DNA of 64,000 bases, taken from the NCBI RefSeq assembly GCF_038397745.1, contig NZ_CP151636.1, positions 1,054,001 through 1,118,000 on the forward strand, read 5' to 3'. This document shows positions 46,100 through 54,262 of the stretch, piece after piece. This DNA is from Microbacterium sp. LWH11-1.2 (lineage in GTDB: Bacteria; Actinomycetota; Actinomycetes; Actinomycetales; Microbacteriaceae). A model generated the notes under the pieces. That model was not told the origin of the DNA. It saw only the letters and a list, made by a program, of their open reading frames with translations, and made no database searches. Each line of letters opens with the position of its first letter. Within the stretch, counting starts at the first letter, position 1. The position numbers and the translations under genes were made by a program.

Positions 46100-46100
46100 C

Positions 46101-46337
46101 ATGAAGATCACGTATGACGCGGAAGCGGATGCCGCCTATATCTCGATCGTCGAGAGGATCGGCGCGGGCGATGCGGTTCAGCAGGTCTCCTTCATCGATA
46201 CTCCGAACGGTGAATCGCAGCTGAACCTCGACTTCGATGCCGCGGGGCGGCTTCTCGGGGTGGAGGTTCTCGTGGCCTCGAAAGCGCTTGCGAGCGAGGT
46301 TCTCGCTTCCGCCGCAGCACCGGGCGACGTCGAGTAG
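46101..46337 (+). CDS. DUF2283 family protein, candidate antitoxin or immunity protein
   Basis: The 78-residue protein has the DUF2283 pattern: MKITYDAEADAAYISIVER, then LNLDFDAAGRLLGVEVLVASKAL. The one-base gap to the preceding gene shows translational coupling. Small DUF2283 proteins are often the second gene of toxin-antitoxin-like pairs. It has no signal peptide, so it would act in the cytoplasm or protect the producer before export. A strong hairpin follows, closing a two-gene unit. Confidence 0.8.
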   Translation: MKITYDAEADAAYISIVERIGAGDAVQQVSFIDTPNGESQLNLDFDAAGRLLGVEVLVASKALASEVLASAAAPGDVE

Positions 46338-46341
46338 GGAA

Positions 46342-46365
46342 GGGCGGATGCCACGGCATCCGCCC
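46342..46365 (+). terminator. Terminator of the toxin/DUF2283 pair
   Basis: GGGCGGATGCC pairs with GGCATCCGCCC around a 2-base loop, 4 bp after the DUF2283 stop. Confidence 0.75.
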
Positions 46366-46397
46366 GAAGGTCTCTTCACGGGATTCCGGTATATCGG

Positions 46398-46403
46398 TAC
46401 GCT
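46398..46403 (+). promoter_or_regulatory. Leaderless-type -10 box
   Basis: TACGCT lies six bases before ATG 46410 of the LPXTG protein gene, with no ribosome binding site between them. Confidence 0.5.
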
Positions 46404-46409
46404 GGCCGC

Positions 46410-48353
46410 ATGCGTGTGCGTCGAAGTGGAGTCCTCGCCGGAGCGATCGTACTGGTGGCGGTGCTGGTCGGGGCCATTCCCGCCGCGGCGGCGACGACCA
46501 GTGCCTGGGCGACCTGGCAGCCGCTCGCCGGCGGCGCCGGGGCGTATACGACGACCGTGCAGATCGCCGCCCAGCCCGCGCTCACGGCCACCATGACGAG
46601 CGACTCCCGCGGGGGCGGCCCCGGCGTGATCTCGGGAGCATCCACCTGGCTGTCCGAAGGCACGCCCATAGGCGCGAAGTACGGATCGAGTCGCGACCAG
46701 GCGTACCTGAACCTGCGGCCGAAGGCCGACAACGCGGCGAGCCCGTCGACCACGACGTATTCGTTCGCGACGCCGACGCCCTCCTCCGGATGGGCGTTCG
46801 CGCTCGGCGACATCGACGCGGACTCCGTGCGCATCCAGGCCATCGGGCCAGACGGACAGGCGCTCGACGCCACGGAGCTCGGCTTCCAGGGCGGCTTCAA
46901 CTACTGCGCACCCGGGGTCGTCGGCAAGCCCTCGTGCACCGGCGCGGCCGATGACATCCCGAGCTGGGACCCCGCGACCCTCACCCTCACCGGGAACGCG
47001 GCCGCCGCCGACACCAGCGGCTCTGCGGCGTGGTTCGAGCCGGCCGCGCCGATCACCTCCCTCACCTTCTTCTTCACCCGTCGCGCGGGCTTCCCCGTCT
47101 ACCAGACGTGGTTCGCGTCACAGGCCAGAGACATCACCGGCTCGGTCGTGGACGTGGTGGACGGACCCCTCGCGGGCGTCGGCCTCACGCTGATCGACGG
47201 CACGGGCGCCGTGGTCGGCACGACGACGACCGCGGCTGACGGCACATACGCGTTCCCGGGCTTCATCGCGACCGACGGGTACCTCGTGCGCGTCGCGCCT
47301 CCGGCCGGAAAGATCTCGACGGGCCCCGTGACGGTGGCCGCGGATCTGACGACCGCTGACGCGGTCGCGGACTTCACCGTGCGCGACATCGTCCCGGTCG
47401 CGGTCTCCGGGCAGGTGACCGATGCCGGCGGCGGGCCGGTCGCCGGCGTCACCGTGACGATCGACGGGCAGACCACCACGACGGATGCGGACGGGCGCTA
47501 CCTGTTCGATTCGATCCCGGTCGGCACGCACACCGCGACCATCACCCCGCCCGACGGGTACACCCTCGTCACGTCACCCCCCGCCTTCACGATCCCGCCC
47601 GGGAGCGAGGATCCGATCGAGAACGTCGACTTCCAGGTCGCCGAGAACCCCAGCCTCAGCGGAGCGGTCTCGTCGAACGGCACCGGCGTCGCGGGCGTGA
47701 CGGTCACGGCGACCGGCCCCGGGGGCACGGTCCTCACGACCGTGACCGACGGCAGCGGCGGCTACGCCTTCCCGCGTCTTCCGGCGGGTGACTACGAGGT
47801 CACCATCACGACGCCCGGCGGGTACGTGGCGGTGACGCCGATCACGCGGAACGAGCAGATCGCGGGAGCCGACGTCGAGAACGTCGACTTCGAGCTCGCC
47901 CGCCTCGGCGCCGTCGACGGCACGGTGCGCACCGACGGCGGCGCGCCGGTACCCGGAGCGGTCATCCAAGTCACCGGTCCGGGTGTGCCCGCCCAGTTGA
48001 TCACGGATGCCGACGGATCGTTCGGCCTCGGCGATCTCCCGCCCGGCACCTACACGTTCACCGTCGTGCCGCCCACGGGGACCACGGTCGTCGGTTCGGC
48101 GACCAGGACCGTCGTGATCACCGCCGCGGGCGAGGCCGTGGTGGAGCAGGATTTCGTCGTCGCGGCGATCGTCGTCACACCTCCGTCGCCTGATCCCGAT
48201 CCGCCCGTCAGCGGCGGGAACGGTGGTGGAAAGCCGCTTCCGGCCACGGGCCTCGGCCCCGAGACGCTCGCCTGGGCGGCGGGAGGCGCGGCCGTGCTCG
48301 TCATCGGAGCCGTGCTGCTCGTCGTCTCGCGCCGTCGGTCGACCAGGGACTGA
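46410..48353 (+). CDS. LPXTG surface protein with tandem carboxypeptidase-regulatory-like repeats
   Basis: The 647-residue protein has a Sec signal ending ...IPAAAA. A non-repeated domain of about 215 residues follows (two Cys, SWDPATLTLTGN, FFFTRRAGFPVYQTWFA). Four tandem beta modules of about 75-85 residues come next, each with the pattern SGxVxDxGGGPVAGVTVTxDG...TTTDADGxYxFxxxPxGTYTVTxxPPxGY. The wall-sorting signal is LPATG, a membrane helix and RRRSTRD. The modules match SdrD/CnaB-like prealbumin-type repeats of adhesins and pilus proteins. A leaderless promoter precedes it. Ligand unknown. Confidence 0.88.
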   Translation: MRVRRSGVLAGAIVLVAVLVGAIPAAAATTSAWATWQPLAGGAGAYTTTVQIAAQPALTATMTSDSRGGGPGVISGASTWLSEGTPIGAKYGSSRDQAYLNLRPKADNAASPSTTTYSFATPTPSSGWAFALGDIDADSVRIQAIGPDGQALDATELGFQGGFNYCAPGVVGKPSCTGAADDIPSWDPATLTLTGNAAAADTSGSAAWFEPAAPITSLTFFFTRRAGFPVYQTWFASQARDITGSVVDVVDGPLAGVGLTLIDGTGAVVGTTTTAADGTYAFPGFIATDGYLVRVAPPAGKISTGPVTVAADLTTADAVADFTVRDIVPVAVSGQVTDAGGGPVAGVTVTIDGQTTTTDADGRYLFDSIPVGTHTATITPPDGYTLVTSPPAFTIPPGSEDPIENVDFQVAENPSLSGAVSSNGTGVAGVTVTATGPGGTVLTTVTDGSGGYAFPRLPAGDYEVTITTPGGYVAVTPITRNEQIAGADVENVDFELARLGAVDGTVRTDGGAPVPGAVIQVTGPGVPAQLITDADGSFGLGDLPPGTYTFTVVPPTGTTVVGSATRTVVITAAGEAVVEQDFVVAAIVVTPPSPDPDPPVSGGNGGGKPLPATGLGPETLAWAAGGAAVLVIGAVLLVVSRRRSTRD

Positions 48354-48365
48354 GCAGGATCGTCT

Positions 48366-50117
48366 TCAGCTGCCCTTCGGCGGCCCGAACAGCTCTTCGC
48401 CGTGCTCGTGGAGCAGCCGGTAGGCGTCGGCGAAGGTCTGCGGCTCGGGCTCACCGGGCTTGCCGTAGCGCGCGATGAGCAGACCGAGCAGGCCGCGCGC
48501 GGGCGGCGTGAGCGGCTTGGTCTGATCGGCCTCGTTCGGCTGCGGCGGCGTCTGCTCGGGGTTGGGCGGGGTATAGGCCGGGGTGGTGACCGGCCAGTCG
48601 GCGGGATGCCGCGGCTTGTCGAGGTTCACCACGTTCTGCAGGGTGTTGGCCGACTGATCACGGTCGTTCAGCGGCTTCAGCCCGTGCAGGCGGGAGAGCG
48701 TCGCCGTCACCGAGCCATGGTGCATCTCGTCGTGGATGATCGTGCCGCGCTTCGTGTAGGCCGACACGGCGATCGCCGGGACGCGGCATCCGAGCCGGTC
48801 GAACGTGAAGCCCATCTCGCCGGCCTTCGTGTCTGCTGTCGGCTTCGTCGCGGCCGGCGGAGGCACGTGGTCGTAGCATCCACCGTGCTCGTCGAAGGTG
48901 ATGAGCAGCAGCGTGTTGACGGCGTTCGAACCGTCGGGAGAGGCGCTCGTGCGCACCGCCTCGTAGATGTCGTGGATCAGACGGTCGCCCGCACGCACGT
49001 CGGACACCGCGCTGTCGAAGATCTCCTCGCCGTCGACTGTGCTCTCGCGCACCGCGCCGAACGGCGGATGGAAGTCGTTGTGGTCGTAGACCATCCGCGG
49101 CTCGATGAACGCGTAGGCGGGGAGCTTCCCGGCCTTCGCCTCGGCGTAGAAGTCCTCCATGGTGCCGAAGTGCTCGGTGCGCCAGTACTTCTCGAGCACG
49201 GCCGCATGCAGCATCCCGGTGAAAGAGACGAGCTGGAGCTTGTCGAGATAGATCTTCCAGGTCAGCTTCTTGTCTTCGAGCCGGTTGAAGACCGTCGGCG
49301 CGGCCGGGGCGTCGAGCCACTTCCGGTACCCGCCGTCGCCCTGGTTCGTGACGAAGCCGTGCGAGGTCGAGGCGTGGAAGAACGACCTGTTGCAGAACGT
49401 CTGCGACGGCACTCCGGCGTACCAGTGGTCGAACACGGCGAACTCGGCGGCGAGCGTCGACAGCACGGGCAGCATCTCGGGCGAGAACGAGCCCATGATG
49501 TGCGCGGCCTCCTCCGGCCGCGGCTCGACCCCACGTCGGAGGCGCCGGAAGTTGATGATGTAGTCCTCGAGGAACCCCGACATCGTGGCCTTCTCGCCCT
49601 TGGTCGGAGCGTTGAACGGCGCGGTCATCTGGTCGACGAAGAGGTCGGCGTTCGTCTTCGGGTCGATCGTGCCGAAGATCTGCGTGTTGACGTGCGGGTA
49701 CTCCTCACCCGGATCGGGGTCGGGAAGGCTCATGATCCGGTCGGTGTCGCCCTGGTGGATGTGGGCGGCGACGACGGTCCCGTCGGAAGCGGTGTTGCTG
49801 TGGTCGCCGAAGGCGAGCCCTTCGAAGGTCTCGCCTGTGGGCAGATTCTCCTTCGAGTAGAGGTAGCCGAGCAGGTTGTCGAACGAGCGGTTCTCGCCCA
49901 TCACCACCACGAGGTGGTCGAAGCCGGGTTCGCTGCGCGGGGTCAGAGCGGCGAAGGGATCGGGATCGGAGGCGAAGCCGTCGCGGTGGCCCCCGGCGAT
50001 CGTCGCCCCGATGGCGGCGCCTCCGGCTCCGCCGACCACTGCTCCGGCCAGCGCGGCCCCGCCCATCTTGAGGAACCCTCGGCGGGAGGGGACGGGAGGG
50101 GAGTCGTCTTCGGTCAC
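48366..50117 (-). CDS. Tat-exported phospholipase C / acid phosphatase-like phosphoesterase
   Basis: The 583-residue protein starts at GTG 50117. It has a twin-arginine signal (SRRGFLKMGGAALAGAVVGGAGGAAIG). The phosphoesterase family catalytic start follows (FDHLVVVMGENRSFDNLLGYLY, with the metal-binding Glu-Asn), then FDHWYAGVPSQTFCNRSFFHA and the closing ITFDEHGGCYDHVPPP. This is the PF04185 layout of phosphatidylcholine-type phospholipases C and AcpA-like acid phosphatases. It probably hydrolyses phosphoesters outside the cell for phosphate. The C-terminal portion lacks the two extra domains of long PLCs. Confidence 0.9.
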   Translation of the reverse strand: MTEDDSPPVPSRRGFLKMGGAALAGAVVGGAGGAAIGATIAGGHRDGFASDPDPFAALTPRSEPGFDHLVVVMGENRSFDNLLGYLYSKENLPTGETFEGLAFGDHSNTASDGTVVAAHIHQGDTDRIMSLPDPDPGEEYPHVNTQIFGTIDPKTNADLFVDQMTAPFNAPTKGEKATMSGFLEDYIINFRRLRRGVEPRPEEAAHIMGSFSPEMLPVLSTLAAEFAVFDHWYAGVPSQTFCNRSFFHASTSHGFVTNQGDGGYRKWLDAPAAPTVFNRLEDKKLTWKIYLDKLQLVSFTGMLHAAVLEKYWRTEHFGTMEDFYAEAKAGKLPAYAFIEPRMVYDHNDFHPPFGAVRESTVDGEEIFDSAVSDVRAGDRLIHDIYEAVRTSASPDGSNAVNTLLLITFDEHGGCYDHVPPPAATKPTADTKAGEMGFTFDRLGCRVPAIAVSAYTKRGTIIHDEMHHGSVTATLSRLHGLKPLNDRDQSANTLQNVVNLDKPRHPADWPVTTPAYTPPNPEQTPPQPNEADQTKPLTPPARGLLGLLIARYGKPGEPEPQTFADAYRLLHEHGEELFGPPKGS

Positions 50118-50142
50118 GAGGCCGATCCTACGACCGCGTCCG

Positions 50143-50226
50143 GTGACGTTTCACGGAGGAGGTGACGTTTCGCGGAGGATTCTCCGTGGATGGGTCCGCG
50201 ATTCGTCACGGACTCCGCGAAACGTC
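50143..50226. repeat. Direct plus inverted repeat cluster upstream of the phosphoesterase
   Basis: GTGACGTTTCACGGAGGA (50143-50160) and GTGACGTTTCGCGGAGGA (50162-50179) are tandem. The GACGTTTCGCGGAG part (50164-50177) returns as a perfect inverted copy CTCCGCGAAACGTC at 50213-50226, giving a 14-bp stem with a 35-base loop. Confidence 0.75.
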
Positions 50227-50240
50227 GGGTCCGGAGACAG

Positions 50241-50276
50241 AGGGCGCCGCCGGAGCCGAAGCCCCGACGGCGCCCT
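50241..50276 (-). terminator. Terminator of the metallophosphoesterase gene
   Basis: AGGGCGCCG pairs with CGGCGCCCT around an inner GGAGCC/GGCTTC-like loop, just past the stop at 50295. Confidence 0.65.
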
Positions 50277-50294
50277 GAGGACGGATGCTGCAGA

Positions 50295-52826
50295 CTACTC
50301 GGCGCGCTGCCGGCGACGCCGCAGAGCGACGAGGCCGAGGCCCAGCGCGAGGAGCACCACGGCGGCGACCACGTACGGGGTGCTGTCGGCACCGGTCGTG
50401 GCGAGGCCGCCGGTCGATGCGCCGCCGTTCCCCGGAGTCACCGCGCCGCCGCCCGACGTCGCCGCCGTGACGGTGAGCGAGGTCGTGACCTCGGTGCCGT
50501 CGGCGAGGATCACCGCGAGGGTGTGCGCGCCGGCCGGGGTGGCCGTCGGGATCGTGACGGTGCGCGAGAACGCGCCGTCCGCGCCCGCGGTGACCGTGCC
50601 GAGGTCGACCGGGTCGGAGCGCAGCTCGAGCCGCAGCTCGGCATCCGCGTCGAATCCGGTACCCGAGACCGTGACGGTGCCGCCGGCCGCGACGGATGCC
50701 GCCCCGAGCTCGACCTTCGCGGGTTCCTCGGGCTCGGTGGTCGGGGGCGTGACCCCGGCCTCGGTGACCCACTTCTCACCGGCATCCGACTTCGTCACCG
50801 TGAAGGTGTCGTAGACGGCGCCGACGGGAAGGTCGGTCGTGGCGTTCGGCTGCTTCTCCGCAAGGTACGAGCGGTAGACGAGCTGGTCGTGCGAGACGTC
50901 GATCACCTGGTAGGTCGTGACACCCTGACCGCGCAGCACCTGGGTGGCGCCGTTGTTGGTCCAGACGTTCTTCTCGGGGGTCTCGAGCTCGTAGTGCTTC
51001 GCGCCCGAGTTCGAGACGACGTAGACCGGGCCGGTCGTGAGGCCCGGGGTCTCGGTCGCGTCGGTGTTCACGTAGCCGCGGGCGTAGGTGTGGTCGTGGC
51101 CCATGAGCACGAGGTCGATGTCGTTGCGCTGGAAGACCGGCACCCAGTCGGCACGGAGCTTCGGCTCGTCGCGACCCTCGGATGCCGAGAACACCGGCTG
51201 GTGGAACGTGACGACGTTCCACTTCGACGGGCTGTTCTGCAGCAGCAGGTCGAGCCAGGCACCCTGGAATCGGATCCACAGCTCCTCGCCCTTGTTGATC
51301 GGGCAGTCGGCACCCGTGCAGGACGGCAGAGCCGGCGGGGTCAGGAAGGTCGCATCGCGCGTCGCATTGAGAGTGATGAAGCGCACGTCCTGGTAGTCCG
51401 TGTAGTACGCAGTCTCAGCAGCGAACGCGCTCCAGTGCTCGAACAGCGAGCGGTACTGCGCCGCGACCTCGGTGTCACCCTTCGCGAGGTCGGCCAGTTC
51501 GCCGATCGATTCCATCGACGGGTTGTTGTGCGGGTACTCGAACGCGGCCTTCCACGCCGTGAGCAGCTTGTCGCCGGAATACTCGTGGTTGCCCGGAGCC
51601 GCCATCACGTTCGTGCTGACGGCCGAGTCCTCCATGCCCTTGAACCAGTTCAGCCACTCGTCCTCGTTGTTGGACTTGTTGATCAGGTCACCGGCGTGCA
51701 CGGAGCCGATCGACCGGGGCGCGTTCGCCTCGGCCTGCTTGACGACGCTCGGCCAGGTGGTGTCGAGGCCGATCTGCGCGTCGCCGTAGTAGACGAACTG
51801 GAAGTCGGTCGCGTTCGGGTCGGCCGTCGTGAACTCGAACCAGTCGCTCCAGCTGCCCGGGAGTCCTACCCGGTAGCGGTAGGCGGTCGCCGCGGCGAGG
51901 TCGGTGACCGTGGCGGAGAAGTGGTGGTTCGGGTTGCCGTTGACGACGCCGACGTCGTAGGCCTCGATCGTGCGGGTGTCGCCACCGGCGGCCGGGGCAA
52001 TCTCGACCTGGCCGATCGTGTGCGAGGCGTCACCCGCGAGCCAGGAGAAGGACTGCGAGATCTCGGGCTGCTCGGTCGGCGTCAGGATGACGCGGGTCGG
52101 CGGGGCGACCACCGGGGTACCCGGCTCGGATGCCTTCACCAGGGTGAGCGACGACATGTCGAAGTAGACGTCCGAGCTCGTCTCCCGGTCCTGGAACAGC
52201 GCGACCGCGATCGTGTTCGTGCCGTCCTGCAGCACGTCGCCCTCCGCCGTGATGGTGCTCGTCAGCGGGTCGCCGTTCGAGTCGCCGGCGTACTCGACGT
52301 TCGCGGTGTCGGTGATGCGGCCGTCGACGAAGCGGGCGACCTCTTCCCCGTTGATCCACACGACGAGCGCGTCATCGAACGTGACGGAGCTCGACAGCGA
52401 CGCGACCTGCTCCGCGACGCCCGCCTCCAGCTCGAACGTGCTGCGGAAGAAGTAGGTGGGGACGGTCGGGGCGGTGCTGCCGTCGAGGTAGTGGTTCAGG
52501 AGCGTCTTCGGGGTGACGGGGCCGACCGCGGCGAGCTTGCCGTTCTTCGCGCCGAACGAACCGGGTGCGGTCTTCCAGGCGCTGTCGTCAAACCCGGGGA
52601 GCGTCCAGTCGCGCAGCGCCGCGGGTGCGGGGGACGGGTCCGAGCCGTCGTCGAGGTAGTGCCAGGCTGTGTCGCCGGTGATCAGCGATCCGGTCGGCAC
52701 CTCGGGTGCGGCATCCGGTGCGGCGAAGGCCGCGGGGGCGACGACGGCGCCGCCGAGCAGGGCGAGGAGCGCGACGGACGTCAGTCCGCGACGCCGCCAC
52801 CGCACCGCAGGGGTGGGGGAGGTCAT
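50295..52826 (-). CDS. Secreted purple acid phosphatase-like metallophosphoesterase, LAxTG-anchored
   Basis: The 843-residue protein has a Sec signal ending ...PAAFAA, an N-terminal beta domain (about 45-230), and a fibronectin/purple acid phosphatase-type domain (TRVILTPTEQPEISQSFSWLAGD). The metallophosphoesterase core follows, with the metal ligands of FVYYGDAQIG, HAGDLINKS, APGNHEYSG, VTFHQPVFS and LMGHDHTYARGY. An Ig-like domain precedes LATTG, a membrane helix and RRRRQRAE, a class E sortase signal. It probably releases phosphate from esters at the cell surface. It is a single gene downstream on the same strand of nothing obvious; the phospholipase-like gene follows after a terminator. 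Confidence 0.9.
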   Translation of the reverse strand: MTSPTPAVRWRRRGLTSVALLALLGGAVVAPAAFAAPDAAPEVPTGSLITGDTAWHYLDDGSDPSPAPAALRDWTLPGFDDSAWKTAPGSFGAKNGKLAAVGPVTPKTLLNHYLDGSTAPTVPTYFFRSTFELEAGVAEQVASLSSSVTFDDALVVWINGEEVARFVDGRITDTANVEYAGDSNGDPLTSTITAEGDVLQDGTNTIAVALFQDRETSSDVYFDMSSLTLVKASEPGTPVVAPPTRVILTPTEQPEISQSFSWLAGDASHTIGQVEIAPAAGGDTRTIEAYDVGVVNGNPNHHFSATVTDLAAATAYRYRVGLPGSWSDWFEFTTADPNATDFQFVYYGDAQIGLDTTWPSVVKQAEANAPRSIGSVHAGDLINKSNNEDEWLNWFKGMEDSAVSTNVMAAPGNHEYSGDKLLTAWKAAFEYPHNNPSMESIGELADLAKGDTEVAAQYRSLFEHWSAFAAETAYYTDYQDVRFITLNATRDATFLTPPALPSCTGADCPINKGEELWIRFQGAWLDLLLQNSPSKWNVVTFHQPVFSASEGRDEPKLRADWVPVFQRNDIDLVLMGHDHTYARGYVNTDATETPGLTTGPVYVVSNSGAKHYELETPEKNVWTNNGATQVLRGQGVTTYQVIDVSHDQLVYRSYLAEKQPNATTDLPVGAVYDTFTVTKSDAGEKWVTEAGVTPPTTEPEEPAKVELGAASVAAGGTVTVSGTGFDADAELRLELRSDPVDLGTVTAGADGAFSRTVTIPTATPAGAHTLAVILADGTEVTTSLTVTAATSGGGAVTPGNGGASTGGLATTGADSTPYVVAAVVLLALGLGLVALRRRRQRAE

Positions 52827-52936
52827 GTCAGTCCTTTGTGGGGTGGGGGTTCGTGCTCAGCCGCACGGGGCCCCCTCAGCCCATCGAAGACGGATGACGC
52901 CCGGCTGACTTCGAGGCGACGGGAACATGAACAGAG

Positions 52937-52954
52937 CGGATGCCGCGGCATCCG
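52937..52954 (-). terminator. Palindromic hairpin after the CPBP gene
   Basis: CGGATGCCGCGGCATCCG is an 18-bp perfect palindrome 8 bp past the CPBP protease stop, of the same GGATGCC/GGCATCC type as other terminators here. Confidence 0.6.
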
Positions 52955-52961
52955 GTGCCGT

Positions 52962-53771
52962 CTAGCTCGCCTCGACGAACCGCGCCTTGCTCGGACGCAT
53001 CAGCCACGCGGCCGCCGCGAGTGTGAGCACCCAGCCGATCACCTCGATGAGCAGGTGATCCGTCGCGTTCGGGACGGACTGCAGCAGGTAGACCCGGATG
53101 CTGTTGATGGCGCCGTGCGTCAGAACTGCCGGCCAGACGCTCCCCGACCGCCAGCGCAGCGCGAGCAGCAGCGGCGCCCAGGGCAGCATGCCCGCGAAGT
53201 AGATGACGATATCCCAGAACGGTCGTTCGCCGATGACGGCGAGCACGGGCAGGTGCCAGACGATCCAGACCAGGCCACTGACGAGCGCCAAGGGCCAGAA
53301 GCCCCACGATGCGGCGCGCGTCACGAGCCACCCGCGCCAGCCGAACTCCTCGCCGATGGCGAAGATCGACTGCATGAGCAGTACCGGGACGACCCAGATG
53401 GTCGCGGCGGCGATCTGTTCGAGAGGGTTGAGCTGCCAGATCCCCGCCGTTAGGGCGATCGCGGTCTGGATCGCGGCGATCGCGGCGATGATGGCGATGC
53501 CGATCCCGATCCACCGGGCTGTGCCGCGCCAGCCCGTGGCGAAGGTCTGCCGGAACGTCCCGGGCCGTCGGACGAGCCACATGATGATCGCGGCGAGCAG
53601 GGGTGTGAGCTGCAGGAGCGGGGTGATCAGGTTGTTGACGTCTTCCGGGACCAACCGGAACACCATCGGCACGGACAGCGCGAAGCACAGCAGGACGGCG
53701 ATCGCGAAGAACCACGTGACGTCGGCGGTGATCGATCGGGAAGCTCTCGGGTGTGGGGAAGACGCAGTCAT
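52962..53771 (-). CDS. CPBP family intramembrane metalloprotease
   Basis: The 269-residue protein has about eight membrane segments and the three CPBP (Abi/CAAX protease) motifs: EEFGWRG (E141, E142, R146), H173 in WHLPV, and H219-x3-N223 in THGAINS. Members of this family cleave prenylated or peptide substrates in the membrane; bacterial members act in bacteriocin immunity or signalling. It is a single gene. No partner or substrate gene is adjacent. Confidence 0.92.
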   Translation of the reverse strand: MTASSPHPRASRSITADVTWFFAIAVLLCFALSVPMVFRLVPEDVNNLITPLLQLTPLLAAIIMWLVRRPGTFRQTFATGWRGTARWIGIGIAIIAAIAAIQTAIALTAGIWQLNPLEQIAAATIWVVPVLLMQSIFAIGEEFGWRGWLVTRAASWGFWPLALVSGLVWIVWHLPVLAVIGERPFWDIVIYFAGMLPWAPLLLALRWRSGSVWPAVLTHGAINSIRVYLLQSVPNATDHLLIEVIGWVLTLAAAAWLMRPSKARFVEAS

Positions 53772-53945
53772 GATGACCTCGGTTCGTGTGGGGAACGGCC
53801 GCGGGCACCCCGCGCGTCTAGGACTCTAGGGAGAGGCGCCGGCCCGCCGGAACGCGGGAAACCAGCGGTTCGTTTCGGGGGATCCATAAATCCGCGCGGC
53901 CTCTCACGCTGCCCGGCCGGTCGGCGTGCTCGCTACCCTGGGCTC

Positions 53946-54239
53946 ATGACCTACGCCGGTGACTCCTCGATCGATGCCCGCGTCCGTGAGGTCGTCGCGG
54001 ACTTCGGGCGCCGCCAGACCCGTCTCTTCGTCACCTTCGCGCTCGTCGAGGGCGCTGTGCTCGCCGTCCTCGTCGCTGTGATCTACGGGTTCGGGCTGAT
54101 CGATCCCGAGATCGGCATCTGGTACATCGTGGCGGTCGCACTGCTCGGCGGGTTCCTGTTGAGCATGTTCCTGGTGCGGTTGATGCAGGCCCGCACCCGG
54201 GCCATCGCGCAGGCCAAGGGCGAGAATCCGCTGTTCTGA
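53946..54239 (+). CDS. Small two-helix membrane protein
   Basis: The 97-residue protein has two membrane segments (about 30-50 and 57-80) and a basic C-terminus (RLMQARTRAIAQAKGENPLF). The start is supported by TACCCT (53934-53939) six bases upstream, a leaderless arrangement. It lies 23 bp before cca. I do not recognise the family. Confidence 0.75.
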   Translation: MTYAGDSSIDARVREVVADFGRRQTRLFVTFALVEGAVLAVLVAVIYGFGLIDPEIGIWYIVAVALLGGFLLSMFLVRLMQARTRAIAQAKGENPLF

Positions 54240-54249
54240 CCCGCCCCGG

Positions 54250-54255
54250 TACGCT
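54250..54255 (+). promoter_or_regulatory. Leaderless-type -10 box of cca
   Basis: TACGCT lies seven bases before ATG 54263 with no ribosome binding site. Confidence 0.5.
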
Positions 54256-54262
54256 GGAACCC

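Noticed and set aside
50190..53453. A 1,087-codon plus-strand open frame
   Set aside because: It is antisense to the metallophosphoesterase gene, whose catalytic motifs are intact; no domain is visible in the antisense frame.
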